Shown: one piece after another, positions 54,570-64,000 of the stretch
How the letters are laid out: each line of letters opens with the position of its first letter
How positions within the stretch are numbered: position 1 is the first letter of the stretch
Assembly: GCA_905182735.1 (NCBI GenBank)
Contig: CAJJCT010000016.1
Coordinates: forward strand, 54,818-118,817
Direction of reading: 5' to 3'
Length of the DNA stretch: 64,000 nucleotides
Source of the DNA: Candidatus Marivariicella framensis
GTDB lineage: Bacteria > Bacteroidota > Bacteroidia > Flavobacteriales > Flavobacteriaceae
Made by a program: the position numbers and the translations under genes
Notes under the pieces: generated by a model
What the model saw: the letters and a program-made list of their open reading frames with translations, nothing else
Told to the model about the DNA's origin: nothing
Database searches by the model: none

Positions 54570-57500
54570 ATGAAAAAATTATTTTGTTTAGTTCTTGCAA
54601 TAATATTTGCCAATACCGTTCAATCTCAATCTAAAAATAAACTCCCTTTGAATCCAGAAAGATCTATTAAAATAGATACAGATGAAGGAACTTGGATGTC
54701 TCTTGATGTTCATCCTGACGGAAGTAAAATTATTTTTGATCTTTTGGGTGACCTCTATGAGCTCCCTTTAAACGGAGGGAGAGCCTCTCGAATTACTCAA
54801 GGATTACCTTTCGATTCACATCCAAGATATTCACCAGATGGAAATTCTATTCTTTTTCTTTCAGACAGAAGTGGCGGAAACAATGCATGGATAATCGACA
54901 GAAAAAAAGAAGACACTATTAAAGTTACTAAAGGCGAAACAAAGCAAATGCAATCTGCAGATTGGTCTCCAGATGGTAATTATATTGCTCTAAGTAAAGG
55001 TACTCGTAATTTTAAATTACACCTCTACCACAAAAAAGGAGGAGCAGGTGTTCAGTTAATTGATAAACCAGATAATTTAAAAATATCTGAACCTAGATTT
55101 AGTTCAGATGGAAAAAAAATATGGTTTTCTCAAAGAACAGGTGCTTGGCAGTATAATGCCCGCTTCCCTCAGTATCAGTTAGCAACTTATGATCGTGAAG
55201 ATGGAACCAAAGAGGTTATGACTTCAAGATATGGCTCTGCATTTTCTCCAACACTTTCTCCTGACGGAAAGTGGCTAGTTTATGGAAGCAGGTTTAATGA
55301 TCAAACTGGTTTAGTTAAAAGAGATTTAAAAACCCAAGAAGAAAGTTGGCTGGCTTACCCAGTTCAAAGAGATGAACAAGAATCAATTGCTCCTCTTGGA
55401 GTTCTACCAGCAATGGCATTTACTCCTGACAGTAAAGAATTAGTGGCTTCATATGGAGGAAAAATATATAGAATTCCAATTAAAGGTGGAGACGCAATAA
55501 ACATTCCTTTCAAGGTGGAAGAAGAGATAGCTTTAGGACCTCAGTTAAAATTTAATTATCCAATAGAAGACAGTGAAACTTTTAATATCAATCAAATTCG
55601 TGATCAAAAAGTTTCTCCCGACGGAACTTCAATTGTTTTCATTGCATTAGATAGATTATACTGGATGAGTTTTAAAGAAAAAAAACCAATTAGATTGACT
55701 TCATTTAATTCTACTGAGGCAATGCCCGTTTGGAATCCAAATGGAAAAGAAATTGCCTTCATAACTTGGGATGAAACACAAGGTGGTGCGGTTTACAAGG
55801 TTGGTTTAGGTAAAAAGAATATACCTGTTAAGTTATCAATTGATAATAATACATACAGAGAACCGGCCTGGAGTAATGATAACAGAATTGTAGTTTTTAC
55901 AGGGTCTGCTGATGCTTTTAGAGAATCTGACGGACCTTCTTCTTACAGACAAAGGACAAGTCTAGTTTGGTTAGATGCTAAAAAACAAGGGAGTAATAAT
56001 TTTATAATAAAAGGTGACTCTAAAATCTCAAATCCACATTTTGCTCAAAATGATAACCGTATTTATTTAAATTCTTCGGCTGATGGGTTAATTTCTATTC
56101 GCTGGGATGGGCTTGACCAAAAAAAACATATTCAAATTGATGGAATAACAGTTTATGGTTCCGGATATAATGATAATCATCTTCTTTCAGATATTCCATC
56201 AGCTCCAAAAAAAACTCCCTCAAAAGCTAGTGTAATTATAAGAGCTCCTAAAGGAGAATATGCCTTAGCACAAATAAATAACGATATATATATTGTTACT
56301 ATTCCACTTGTAGGTTCAAATGGAGTTAAAGTTAATGTTAAAGATGCTAAAAATGCTAATTTCCCTTCCATGAAATTAACCAAATTTGGAGGGCAATTTC
56401 CAAGCTGGAATTCAAATGGAGATATTGTATACTGGACTTTGGGTAAAACTCTTTTTCGTTATGACATAAAACAATCCATAAGACTTCATGAAGAAGAAGA
56501 AGAAGAAGAAGAAGAAGAAGAAGAAGAAGAAGAAGATGAAGATGAAGATGAAGATGAAGATGAAGATGAAGATGAAGATGAAGATGAAGATGAAGATGAA
56601 GATGAAGATGTATATCAAGCAAAAGAATTAGATATAATTGTAAAAGCAAAAAGAGATATTCCTGAAGGCTTAATTCTTCTTAAAAATGCAAGAATAATTA
56701 GCATGAATAATGATCAGGTTATTGAAGATGGAGATGTTTTAATACAAAATAATCGAATCATTGATGTTAAAAATGGAAGAATTGATTTGATGAATAAAAA
56801 GTATTTGATAGAAAAAAATATAACTAATTCTATTGATCAAGTTTTCATAAAAGATTTAAAAGGAAAGACAATTCTTCCTGGTTTTATTGACACACATGCA
56901 CACATGTGGCCCTCTTGGGGATTACATAAAAATCATGTGTGGGTTTATGCCGCTAACTTAGCTTATGGAGTTACAACTACTCGTGATCCTCAAACAGCAA
57001 CTACTGATGTTTTAACTTATGCTGATATGGTTGAGGCTGGAGTAATTCCTGGGCCCAGAATATATTCTACAGGCCCGGGGGTAGGTTATTGGGGTTATAA
57101 TATTAAAAGTTTAAAACAGGCAAGAAATGTCTTAAAGCAATATTCTAAATATTACAATACTAAAACCATTAAAATGTATTTAACTGGTAATCGCAAAAAC
57201 AGACAATGGATTATTCAGGCAGCTAAAGAGCAAAAATTAATGCCTACAACTGAGGGAGGACTAGACTTCAAATTAAATGTTACACAAATTCTTGATGGAT
57301 ATCCTGGACACGAACACTCCTTCCCAATATATCCTCTTTATAAAGATTTTACAACTTTTGTTGCCAATTCAAAAACAGCATATACCCCAACATTACTTGT
57401 GTCCTATGGAGGCCCCTGGGCTGAAAATTACTATTATGCTAATGAAGATGTTCAAGGTGATGAAAAATTGAATCGTTTTACACCAAAATCAGAATTAGAT

Positions 57501-57968
57501 TCAAAATCAAGACGAAGAAATGCAGGTTGGTTTATGGATGAAGAACATGTTTTTGAAGATCATGCTGTTTTTGTAAAAGATCTTGTTGAAGCAGGAGGAA
57601 TAGCTGGGGTTGGTTCTCATGGTCAACTTCAAGGACTGGGCTATCATTGGGAGTTATGGAGCATGTACTCTGGGGGGATCTCTAATCATGATATGTTGAA
57701 AGTTGCTACCATAATTGGTGCAGACGCATTGGGTTTATCTAATGATATAGGTAGTATCGAAATTGGCAAGATTGCTGATATGATCATACTAGATAAGAAT
57801 CCTTTAGAGAACATTCGAAACACTAATAGCTTAATCTATGTGATTAAAAACGGATATGTGTATGATGCAGAAAACTTAAATAAAATTTATCCTGAAATTG
57901 AATCTGCAAAATATCCATGGACTCAATCAGCACCTTCCAATGACTTGCCAGGTGTTGGAAAAAATTAA
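54570..57968 (+). CDS. Beta-propeller plus amidohydrolase protein with acidic repeat
   Basis: The 1132-residue exported protein has a signal peptide (MKKLFCLVLAIIF, ending near VQSQ). A TolB/WD40-like propeller region follows (about 35-630, repeats such as SPDGNSILFLSDRSGG and SPDGKWLVYGSRF). Residues 641-680 are all Glu or Asp. A C-terminal amidohydrolase domain has PGFIDTHAHMWPSW with intact HxH, and later GSHGQLQGLG and GKIADMIILDKNP. It probably cleaves peptides or amides in the periplasm. It is followed after 6 bp by an S9 peptidase. An earlier ATG at 54537 is less likely because of the promoter position. Confidence 0.88.
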   Translation: MKKLFCLVLAIIFANTVQSQSKNKLPLNPERSIKIDTDEGTWMSLDVHPDGSKIIFDLLGDLYELPLNGGRASRITQGLPFDSHPRYSPDGNSILFLSDRSGGNNAWIIDRKKEDTIKVTKGETKQMQSADWSPDGNYIALSKGTRNFKLHLYHKKGGAGVQLIDKPDNLKISEPRFSSDGKKIWFSQRTGAWQYNARFPQYQLATYDREDGTKEVMTSRYGSAFSPTLSPDGKWLVYGSRFNDQTGLVKRDLKTQEESWLAYPVQRDEQESIAPLGVLPAMAFTPDSKELVASYGGKIYRIPIKGGDAINIPFKVEEEIALGPQLKFNYPIEDSETFNINQIRDQKVSPDGTSIVFIALDRLYWMSFKEKKPIRLTSFNSTEAMPVWNPNGKEIAFITWDETQGGAVYKVGLGKKNIPVKLSIDNNTYREPAWSNDNRIVVFTGSADAFRESDGPSSYRQRTSLVWLDAKKQGSNNFIIKGDSKISNPHFAQNDNRIYLNSSADGLISIRWDGLDQKKHIQIDGITVYGSGYNDNHLLSDIPSAPKKTPSKASVIIRAPKGEYALAQINNDIYIVTIPLVGSNGVKVNVKDAKNANFPSMKLTKFGGQFPSWNSNGDIVYWTLGKTLFRYDIKQSIRLHEEEEEEEEEEEEEEEDEDEDEDEDEDEDEDEDEDEDEDEDVYQAKELDIIVKAKRDIPEGLILLKNARIISMNNDQVIEDGDVLIQNNRIIDVKNGRIDLMNKKYLIEKNITNSIDQVFIKDLKGKTILPGFIDTHAHMWPSWGLHKNHVWVYAANLAYGVTTTRDPQTATTDVLTYADMVEAGVIPGPRIYSTGPGVGYWGYNIKSLKQARNVLKQYSKYYNTKTIKMYLTGNRKNRQWIIQAAKEQKLMPTTEGGLDFKLNVTQILDGYPGHEHSFPIYPLYKDFTTFVANSKTAYTPTLLVSYGGPWAENYYYANEDVQGDEKLNRFTPKSELDSKSRRRNAGWFMDEEHVFEDHAVFVKDLVEAGGIAGVGSHGQLQGLGYHWELWSMYSGGISNHDMLKVATIIGADALGLSNDIGSIEIGKIADMIILDKNPLENIRNTNSLIYVIKNGYVYDAENLNKIYPEIESAKYPWTQSAPSNDLPGVGKN
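56490..56609 (+). repeat. In-frame microsatellite: (GAA)15 then (GATGAA)12 GAT
   Basis: Fifteen GAA codons (56490-56534) are followed by 25 alternating GAT and GAA codons (56535-56609), giving 40 acidic residues in a row. All units are multiples of three, so length changes keep the frame. The near-perfect DNA repeat, without silent changes, suggests recent or continuing slippage. Confidence 0.97.
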
Positions 57969-57974
57969 ATTAAA

Positions 57975-59993
57975 ATGAAAAAAATTCTTTTATTAATTTC
58001 TACTTTTTATTGTCTTCACTTTATCAATGGACAAAATCAAAATCAAATATTTAGCTATGAAGATGTCTATGACATTCAGTATGTCTCTGATCCTCAAATA
58101 AGCCCATCTGGAAATGAAATTATTTATCGAAGAATGCGTTTTGATATTCTTAAAGATCGTGCAATTGGAAATCTTTGGGTCATTAATGTTGACGGATCCA
58201 ATCATCAAAAACTTACTTCCAAAGAAGGAGAAGAATATGGGCCTAAGTGGTCTCCATCTGGAGACCGTCTTGCCTTTATTAGCTCAACTAATGAAGGCTC
58301 TGAAATTTATATTTATTGGAAAAATACTGGTAAAATTGCACGAATATCTCAATTAAACGGAAGCCCTTCTAATCTTTCTTGGTCGCCTAATGAAAAAAGT
58401 ATTGCTTTCAACATGAACGTGAAATCTCCACCTCCTATTTTGATAAAAATGCCAAAAAAACCAAAGGGAGCTAACTGGGCAAAACCTGCAAGAATTACAG
58501 ATCGTCTTTACCACGAAGCTGATGGAAAAGGATATATAGAACCTGGTTTTAAACATGTTTTTACTATCTCTTCAGGCGGGTCGGGAGTCAATCAATTAAC
58601 TTCAGGAGATTTTAATCACAACGGACCTTTATCATGGTCATCTGACAGTTCGAAAATTTATTTTTCAGCAAACAGAAATAAAGACTGGGAATACGACTTT
58701 AGAAACTCGGAAATACATAGTGTTTCTTCAAATGATAAAGTGATCAAAACTCTAACTGATAGAAATGGTCCAGATTATAAACCACTAGTTTCCCCTAATG
58801 GAAAGTATATAGCATATATTGGATATGAAGATAAAGTTCAGGCATATCAAAACCGAAGTTTATCTATTATGTTATCTAATGGTTCTAATAGTAAAGTGAT
58901 TAGCTCTAAAATAGACTCAAGTATAAATCAATATTTTTGGGACTCAAAAAGTCAGGGATTATATATCAGCTATGATCATCATGGTGATACTAAAGTCAAA
59001 TATTTAAGTCTATCCGGAGATGTTAAAAAAATTGCTGATCAATTAGGTGGAACTTCTATAGGGCGTCCTTATGGTGGAGGATCTTTTTCAGTTTCTAATG
59101 ATGGAAAAATAGCATATACATTCACACTCCCATCGCACCCAGCTGAACTTGCTATAGTTGACTCAAAAGGAATAAAAAAAATAACAAGTATAAGTGATCC
59201 ATTACTTAAAAACAGAAACTTAGCTAAGATAGAGGCTACATGGTATGAGTCATCATATGACAAACGCAAGATTCAAGGCTGGATTGCTTATCCTCCAAAC
59301 TATGATTCAAGTAAAAAATATCGTTTTCTTGTTGAAAATCATGGAGGACCAATTTCAAATTATGGTAACAGGTTTTCAGTGGAAATTCAACTATTTGCTG
59401 CAGCTGGATATTTAGTTTTTTATCCCAATCCAAGGGGAAGCACTAGTTATGGAGCTGAATTTGCAAATTTACTACATCATAATTATCCTGGTCAAGATTA
59501 CAATGACGTTATGGATGGTGTTGATTATTTTATTTCTAAAGGAATAGCTCACGAAGACAAACTTTATGTAACTGGTGGAAGTGCTGGCGGAATAATGGCA
59601 GCATGGATGATTGGAAAAAATAATCGCTTTGAAGCCGCCGCAGTCGTGAAGCCCGTAATGAATTGGATTAGTAAAACTCTTGTAGCTGATAATTACTTTC
59701 AATATGCAAACACTCGTTTTCCAGGACAGCCTTGGGAAAATTTTGAAGCTTATTGGAGCTTTTCGCCTTTATCTTTAGTTGGAAATATTAAAACACCAAC
59801 AATGGTAATGGTTGGAATGGATGATTTAAGAACTCCTCCTAGCGAAGCCAAACAGCTATATCATGCTTTAAAGCTTCGAAAAGTACCCACTGTTTTTGTA
59901 GAAATTCCTGAGGCAAGTCATGGTATTGCGAAACGTCCAAGCAATTTAATAAGTAAAGTTTCTCATATTTTAGCATGGCTTAATAAATATTAA
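57975..59993 (+). CDS. S9 prolyl oligopeptidase-family peptidase
   Basis: The 672-residue exported enzyme has a signal peptide ending near INGQ and an N-terminal propeller (about 30-400, with SPSGNEIIYRRM, WSPSGDRLAFISS, SPNGKYIAYIG). A C-terminal alpha/beta hydrolase follows, with Ser536 in GGSAGG, Asp617 in MDDLRTPP and His649 in ASHG. It resembles acylaminoacyl-peptidases. It lies 6 bp after the propeller-amidohydrolase gene, and the pair likely degrades peptides. Confidence 0.93.
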   Translation: MKKILLLISTFYCLHFINGQNQNQIFSYEDVYDIQYVSDPQISPSGNEIIYRRMRFDILKDRAIGNLWVINVDGSNHQKLTSKEGEEYGPKWSPSGDRLAFISSTNEGSEIYIYWKNTGKIARISQLNGSPSNLSWSPNEKSIAFNMNVKSPPPILIKMPKKPKGANWAKPARITDRLYHEADGKGYIEPGFKHVFTISSGGSGVNQLTSGDFNHNGPLSWSSDSSKIYFSANRNKDWEYDFRNSEIHSVSSNDKVIKTLTDRNGPDYKPLVSPNGKYIAYIGYEDKVQAYQNRSLSIMLSNGSNSKVISSKIDSSINQYFWDSKSQGLYISYDHHGDTKVKYLSLSGDVKKIADQLGGTSIGRPYGGGSFSVSNDGKIAYTFTLPSHPAELAIVDSKGIKKITSISDPLLKNRNLAKIEATWYESSYDKRKIQGWIAYPPNYDSSKKYRFLVENHGGPISNYGNRFSVEIQLFAAAGYLVFYPNPRGSTSYGAEFANLLHHNYPGQDYNDVMDGVDYFISKGIAHEDKLYVTGGSAGGIMAAWMIGKNNRFEAAAVVKPVMNWISKTLVADNYFQYANTRFPGQPWENFEAYWSFSPLSLVGNIKTPTMVMVGMDDLRTPPSEAKQLYHALKLRKVPTVFVEIPEASHGIAKRPSNLISKVSHILAWLNKY

Positions 59994-60085
59994 TGGCTCA
60001 TGCAATTGTTTTAGCAATTTTAAGTATGATAACAGGAACTTTTTGGGGGATAATTTCTACATTTTTGATAAAATTATTCTTATAA
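59993..60085 (+). CDS. Possible 30-residue single-helix membrane protein
   Basis: ATG at 59993 overlaps the TAA of the S9 peptidase by one base and opens a 30-codon frame (MAHAIVLAILSMITG at the start) ending at 60085. The product is almost wholly hydrophobic with one Lys near the end, a plausible membrane microprotein. Coupling by TAATG supports translation. There is no other evidence. Confidence 0.35.
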   Translation: MAHAIVLAILSMITGTFWGIISTFLIKLFL

Positions 60086-60213
60086 ATTAATGACATGTTT
60101 TAATTTTTACGTCATTTTACTGCACTGCTTTCATTTTTTAATTTCATTAGGCAATTATTAATAAATTTATTATAAATTAGTCAACATATTCTTAACATAA
60201 TCAAAATTAAAAA
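60086..60213. other. Leader region before the SusC gene
   Basis: This 128-bp AT-rich gap carries a 6-bp inverted repeat AATGAC/GTCATT (60089-60116) with a 16-base loop. No convincing promoter or terminator was recognised. A long untranslated leader is common for susC genes. Confidence 0.3.
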
Positions 60214-63200
60214 ATGAAAAAACAAATATATTTAATTCTATTATTTTTATTTGCAGTTAATGTTGGTTTATCACAAAAAACCATAACTGGAAATATAAGT
60301 GATCCGAGTGGTCCTTTGCCTGGAGCTAACATTATTGAGCAAGGCACAAACAATGGGGTTAGTAGTGATTTTGATGGAAACTATGAAATTACCGTTAGCG
60401 ATGATTCAAGTTCAATCGAGATTAGCTACACCGGTTTTATTTCTCAAGTAATTAATGTTGGGAATCAATCTTCAATTAATATAGTTTTAGAGGAGGACAC
60501 TCAACTATTACAAGAAGTTGTAGTGACGTCTTTAGGATTCAAGGTCGTAAGAGATGAACAAGGATCAACATCCTCTGTCGTTAGTACTGGAGCTGTTGTT
60601 AGATCAGGAGAGCCTACCCTTTTAAACTCTCTTAGTGGAAAAGCATCAGGTGTGCAAATACGAAGAGTAAGTGGTGATCCAGGAACTGGATCCACAATAA
60701 GAATTCGTGGAGCTAATACCATTTCAGGTGCTAGTGATCCTTTAATTATTGTAGATGGTGTTCCAATGAATAATTCATCAAACTATAATAGTGGTGATGG
60801 TCGTGGTTCAAGAGCCGGAGGAGTTTCCAATGGATCAAGGATTAATGACCTTAACCCAAGTGATATTGCTACTTTAGAGGTTTTAAAAGGAGCCTCTGCT
60901 GCTGCAGTTTGGGGAAGTAGAGCTGCCAATGGAGTAGTTGTTATTACTACAAAAGAAGGTCAGTCTGGAAAAGCAAAAATCACATTTTCATCATCGTATT
61001 CGATGGATGAAGTTTCCGAAAAAATTCCTATGCAAGATTTATGGGGGCAAGGAAGATCTGGTGCATACGGAGCAACCAGAGCAGAATCATGGGGTGACTA
61101 TATTCCTGATCGTGCCGGTGGACTTGACACCTTTGATACTTCAGGACAATTTTTTACTGCAATAGACGGCTCGGTATACTATCCTATTACAGCAAAAAAT
61201 TCAAAAGAATCTTTCGTTGATTCAAATTGGAATGCCGCTATGCAAACTGGGGTAGTTCTTCAAAATGACTTAACTATTAGTGGAGGATCAGATACTGGAA
61301 AATATTTTTTTAGTCTTTCTAATTTGTCACAAGAAGGTATAATTAGAGGTTCTTCTTATGATAGAACAAATCTTCGTTTTAATTATAATGCAAAATTAAA
61401 CGATATGGTTTCACTATCTAATAAGATGGCGTATACTTACAGTCAAACAGATCGTATTCAGGGAAACTCGAATACAGCAGGTATAATGTTGGGATTACTT
61501 CGAACTCCAGCGGATTTTGACAATAGAGATTACATTGGTACCTACACAAGTTCTTCAGGTGAAGAAACTCAAAACAGGCATAGATCATACAGAAGATACT
61601 TAGGTAATTCTCAAAATCCTAGTTATAACAATCCAGGTTGGACTGTAAACGAACAGACCTCTGTTGCAACTGTTAATAGAATGACAGCTACACCTGAATT
61701 AACTATAAAGCCAAACAACTGGCTTCAAATGATTGCAAGAGGTAATATCGATTTTTCTGATGACAGAAGAACAACCTTGTATCCTATTGGAAGTGCCGGT
61801 AGTGGATTCAATAATGGTGCGTTTTATGAAAGTGAGATAGCCCAACGTCAATATAGTCTTGACCTTATTGGAAGAGCTACTGCTGACTTAACTTCTGATA
61901 TCAGTCTTACATCAACTATTGGTTGGAGTATAAATGATAGATCTTATAATAGAAATTCTGGAAGTGTAACTGGTTTTTTAGTAGACTCTCAAAAACAAAC
62001 ATCATCTCTAAATTCTGCTGCTGAAGCAACGGCTTTTGAAAATTTCAGAACTTTTAGACGATCAAATAGAGGTTATGCCGTTTTTAACTTTGACATGTTC
62101 GATCAATTATATTTAAATTTTTCTGGAGGAGTAGAGTCCTCTTCTACGATAAAAGGAACATTTTTTTACCCATCTGTTGATGCAGCATGGAACTTTACAA
62201 AAAGCACTTTAGATTCAAGTTTCTTGTCTTTTGGAAAACTTCGAGCATCATGGGGAAAAGTGGGTGTTCAGCCTTCACCTCACCAATTCCAAACACTAGC
62301 TGAAGGAGGTTTTAGTTATTCTTCTTATAGTGATCCTATTGCTATAGATTCTTTTGGAGGAGGTTTCAGACTCGACAATAATTTAGGAAATCCAAATCTT
62401 GAACCGGAGATAAAAACGGAATGGGAAGTTGGAGCTGACTTAAGATTCTTTGATAACGACTTAACTTTTGGTGTTACTTATTATGACAATGTTATCGATG
62501 GTATTTTACTTGATGTCAATCTTTCTCCCTCCTCAGGTTTCTCAACTCAATATGGGAATTTTGGAAGTATGACTAATAAAGGTCTTGAACTTGATTTAGG
62601 ATGGAATGCAATCAAAAAAGATGAGTTAAAATTAACAACATCATTAAATTGGTCGAAAAATACAAATGAAGTTACTGACTTATATGGTACAGAGACTATC
62701 AACCTAAGTCCAGGAGCATCAGCTAGTTCTAGAGCTATTGTAGGTCACCAACTTGGAGTTTTATTTGGAACAGGTTCTCAAACAAATCCGGATGGAAGCT
62801 ATCTTCTGGATGAAAATGGTTTTCCACAAATAACTCCTAGTCCAGTAATCCTAGGAGATCCAAATCCAGATTGGAGAGCAGGTTTAGGATTTAATCTTGA
62901 TTATAAAAAACTGAGTCTTAATGTAGTCGTTGAGCATTCTGAAGGTGGAGATTTTATGCCAAGAACTCTATGGGTTCTTCACAGGTTTGGAACTACAACA
63001 GCTACATCTAATCGACTTACAACCACAGAAGATCTCAGAAACCACGACGGTGATTTGATCCCTTCAGGAACAACAGTTCGAGGAAATATCCAAAATTTTG
63101 GAGCAGGAAATGTTCTCCTTGATGAAGACTGGTATAGAACAGGAATTGGAGGAGGTTTCGGTGATAACCAGGCCTATAATTTTGGTGTCTACGACGCAAC

Positions 63201-63441
63201 CTTTACTAAAATAAGAGAGCTTTCATTAAGCTATCTTTTAGATGGAGACGGATTGAATTCTCTTCTAGGCCTAGATAATATTAAATTAACCGTTACTGGT
63301 AGAAATTTAATTAACATCAATAATGTACCTGGTATTGATCCTGAAACAAATCAGTATGGTGTTGGAAATGCACTTGGACTGGATTATTTTACTAATCCAC
63401 AAACCAAATCTGTATTATTTTCAGCAGCCTTTAATTTTTAA
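60214..63441 (+). CDS. SusC/RagA-family TonB-dependent outer-membrane transporter
   Basis: SusC proteins import bulky nutrients across the outer membrane, with SusD as the surface lid. The 1075-residue protein has a signal peptide ending near LSQK and a carboxypeptidase-regulatory-like domain (ITGNISDPSGPLPGANI, SDFDGNYEI). A plug domain follows (LQEVVVTSLG, SGVQIRR, IRIRGANTISGASDPLIIVDGVP), then the barrel, ending FSAAFNF. It precedes a susD gene by 10 bp. The peptidase and amidohydrolase genes upstream suggest peptides or amides as cargo. Confidence 0.96.
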   Translation: MKKQIYLILLFLFAVNVGLSQKTITGNISDPSGPLPGANIIEQGTNNGVSSDFDGNYEITVSDDSSSIEISYTGFISQVINVGNQSSINIVLEEDTQLLQEVVVTSLGFKVVRDEQGSTSSVVSTGAVVRSGEPTLLNSLSGKASGVQIRRVSGDPGTGSTIRIRGANTISGASDPLIIVDGVPMNNSSNYNSGDGRGSRAGGVSNGSRINDLNPSDIATLEVLKGASAAAVWGSRAANGVVVITTKEGQSGKAKITFSSSYSMDEVSEKIPMQDLWGQGRSGAYGATRAESWGDYIPDRAGGLDTFDTSGQFFTAIDGSVYYPITAKNSKESFVDSNWNAAMQTGVVLQNDLTISGGSDTGKYFFSLSNLSQEGIIRGSSYDRTNLRFNYNAKLNDMVSLSNKMAYTYSQTDRIQGNSNTAGIMLGLLRTPADFDNRDYIGTYTSSSGEETQNRHRSYRRYLGNSQNPSYNNPGWTVNEQTSVATVNRMTATPELTIKPNNWLQMIARGNIDFSDDRRTTLYPIGSAGSGFNNGAFYESEIAQRQYSLDLIGRATADLTSDISLTSTIGWSINDRSYNRNSGSVTGFLVDSQKQTSSLNSAAEATAFENFRTFRRSNRGYAVFNFDMFDQLYLNFSGGVESSSTIKGTFFYPSVDAAWNFTKSTLDSSFLSFGKLRASWGKVGVQPSPHQFQTLAEGGFSYSSYSDPIAIDSFGGGFRLDNNLGNPNLEPEIKTEWEVGADLRFFDNDLTFGVTYYDNVIDGILLDVNLSPSSGFSTQYGNFGSMTNKGLELDLGWNAIKKDELKLTTSLNWSKNTNEVTDLYGTETINLSPGASASSRAIVGHQLGVLFGTGSQTNPDGSYLLDENGFPQITPSPVILGDPNPDWRAGLGFNLDYKKLSLNVVVEHSEGGDFMPRTLWVLHRFGTTTATSNRLTTTEDLRNHDGDLIPSGTTVRGNIQNFGAGNVLLDEDWYRTGIGGGFGDNQAYNFGVYDATFTKIRELSLSYLLDGDGLNSLLGLDNIKLTVTGRNLININNVPGIDPETNQYGVGNALGLDYFTNPQTKSVLFSAAFNF

Positions 63442-63451
63442 TTAAGAAAAC

Positions 63452-64000
63452 ATGAAAAAAATAACATACAAAATAATATTATCTCTTTCTCTGATCTTCG
63501 CAGTTTCATGCGAGGAAATGAACGAAGGAATTAATGATAACCCTAATGACATCATTGTTAATGATGTTAATGAAAACCTGTTTCTAACAGGAGCGCAATT
63601 GGCAAATGTTCAATTGAATTGTGGACACCTAAATAGAATTGGCGGAATGTATTCTGGACAACTAATAGGATATTCGTCTTTATATTCAAATATATATGGA
63701 TTTAGTCTATCTACAGCTGAAACTAATGATGAATGGCGTTTTATTTATGTTAATGTAATGTCTAATACAAGACACATCGCAAATAATTCTTCTAATCAAC
63801 TATTAGTTGGTATTTCAAAAATAATTGAAGGGCACGCATTTGGAACTGGAGCATCTCTATTTGGTGATATTCCATTTTCTGAAGCTGGAAATCTTGAAAT
63901 ATCAGATCCTGTATTTGATTCTCAGATTGATGTTTACGCAGGTGCAATTGCTTTACTAGATGACGGAATTTCAATTTTAAATAGTGCCAGTGCTGGAAAC
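63452..64000 (+). CDS. SusD/RagB-family outer-membrane lipoprotein (3' end missing)
   Basis: From ATG 63452 the frame is open for 183 codons to the window edge. It starts with a lipoprotein signal (SLIFAVSCEE, Cys20). It continues with NDNPNDI, FLTGAQLANVQ, the region around EWRFIYVNVMSN, KIIEGHAFGTGASLFGDIPFSEA, and DPVFDSQIDVYAGAIALLDDGI in part. These are the opening helices and TPR-like core of SusD-like proteins, close to the SusD-like_2 group. It pairs with the SusC gene 10 bp upstream as the ligand-capturing lid. Confidence 0.93.
   Translation, partial: MKKITYKIILSLSLIFAVSCEEMNEGINDNPNDIIVNDVNENLFLTGAQLANVQLNCGHLNRIGGMYSGQLIGYSSLYSNIYGFSLSTAETNDEWRFIYVNVMSNTRHIANNSSNQLLVGISKIIEGHAFGTGASLFGDIPFSEAGNLEISDPVFDSQIDVYAGAIALLDDGISILNSASAGN

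Noticed and set aside
56356..56649. Long minus-strand frames rich in Leu-His or Phe-Ile across the acidic repeat.
   Set aside because: They are only reverse readings of the GAA/GATGAA microsatellite inside a well-supported gene on the plus strand.

Overview
The window is AT-rich chromosomal DNA from a member of the Bacteroidota, most probably a marine Flavobacteriaceae-like bacterium. Supporting signs are the purH-mreB-mreC-mreD-mrdA-rodA order, a GYDIA-type GHMP kinase beside HMG-CoA reductase, a NagB-LmbE fusion, a SusC/SusD pair, DUF5916, and promoters of the Bacteroidota type (TTG/TTTG, about 20 bp, TAnnTTTG). No phage, insertion sequence, CRISPR array or rRNA was seen. One tRNA (Phe) is present.

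Layout. 1-7.4 kb: a GAF-domain protein cut by the window edge, purH, and the cell-elongation cluster mreBCD-mrdA-rodA. 7.4-11.8 kb: the periplasmic protease prc, then surE, a small membrane protein and lpxB. 11.8-16.1 kb: a minus-strand peptide-use unit (DPP IV-like peptidase, POT transporter, exported thioredoxin). 16.2-18.5 kb: mevalonate-pathway genes. 18.5-26.1 kb: envelope genes (PpiD-like foldase, CNNM/CBS protein, LptC, a TPR protein, an outer-membrane protein) and coaX. 26.2 kb: tRNA-Phe with a near-ideal promoter and a shared terminator. 26.3-32.8 kb: an ABC exporter operon (ATPase, two FtsX permeases, LolA-like protein, barrel protein) and rmuC. 32.9-35.7 kb: a lipid kinase and an LTA-synthase-like phosphotransferase.

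35.7-41.4 kb is the most unusual part. It holds a decayed GH16 glucanase start that keeps its promoter, a surface glycan-binding lipoprotein with two copies of a carbohydrate-binding module, and a tandemly duplicated non-coding element with two hairpins. Beyond it lies an operon with a TsdA-like dihaem cytochrome, two exported DsrE-fold proteins and a small anchored protein, which suggests periplasmic sulfur chemistry.

41.5-52.2 kb is a catabolic island: a D-aminoacylase-like protein without its HxH motif, two Gfo/Idh/MocA oxidoreductases (one GH109-like), a DUF1080 protein and NagB-LmbE. Together these look like amino-sugar and 3-keto-glycoside breakdown. DUF5916, a phosphoribosyltransferase, a 7-deazaguanine-type transporter and a 42-residue basic protein are also here. 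52.2-64 kb: katG, a large beta-propeller/amidohydrolase with a 40-residue acidic repeat, an S9 peptidase, and a SusC/SusD pair that runs off the right edge, probably a peptide or amide uptake and degradation locus.

All calls come from reading the sequence and remembered family motifs. No database search was run.
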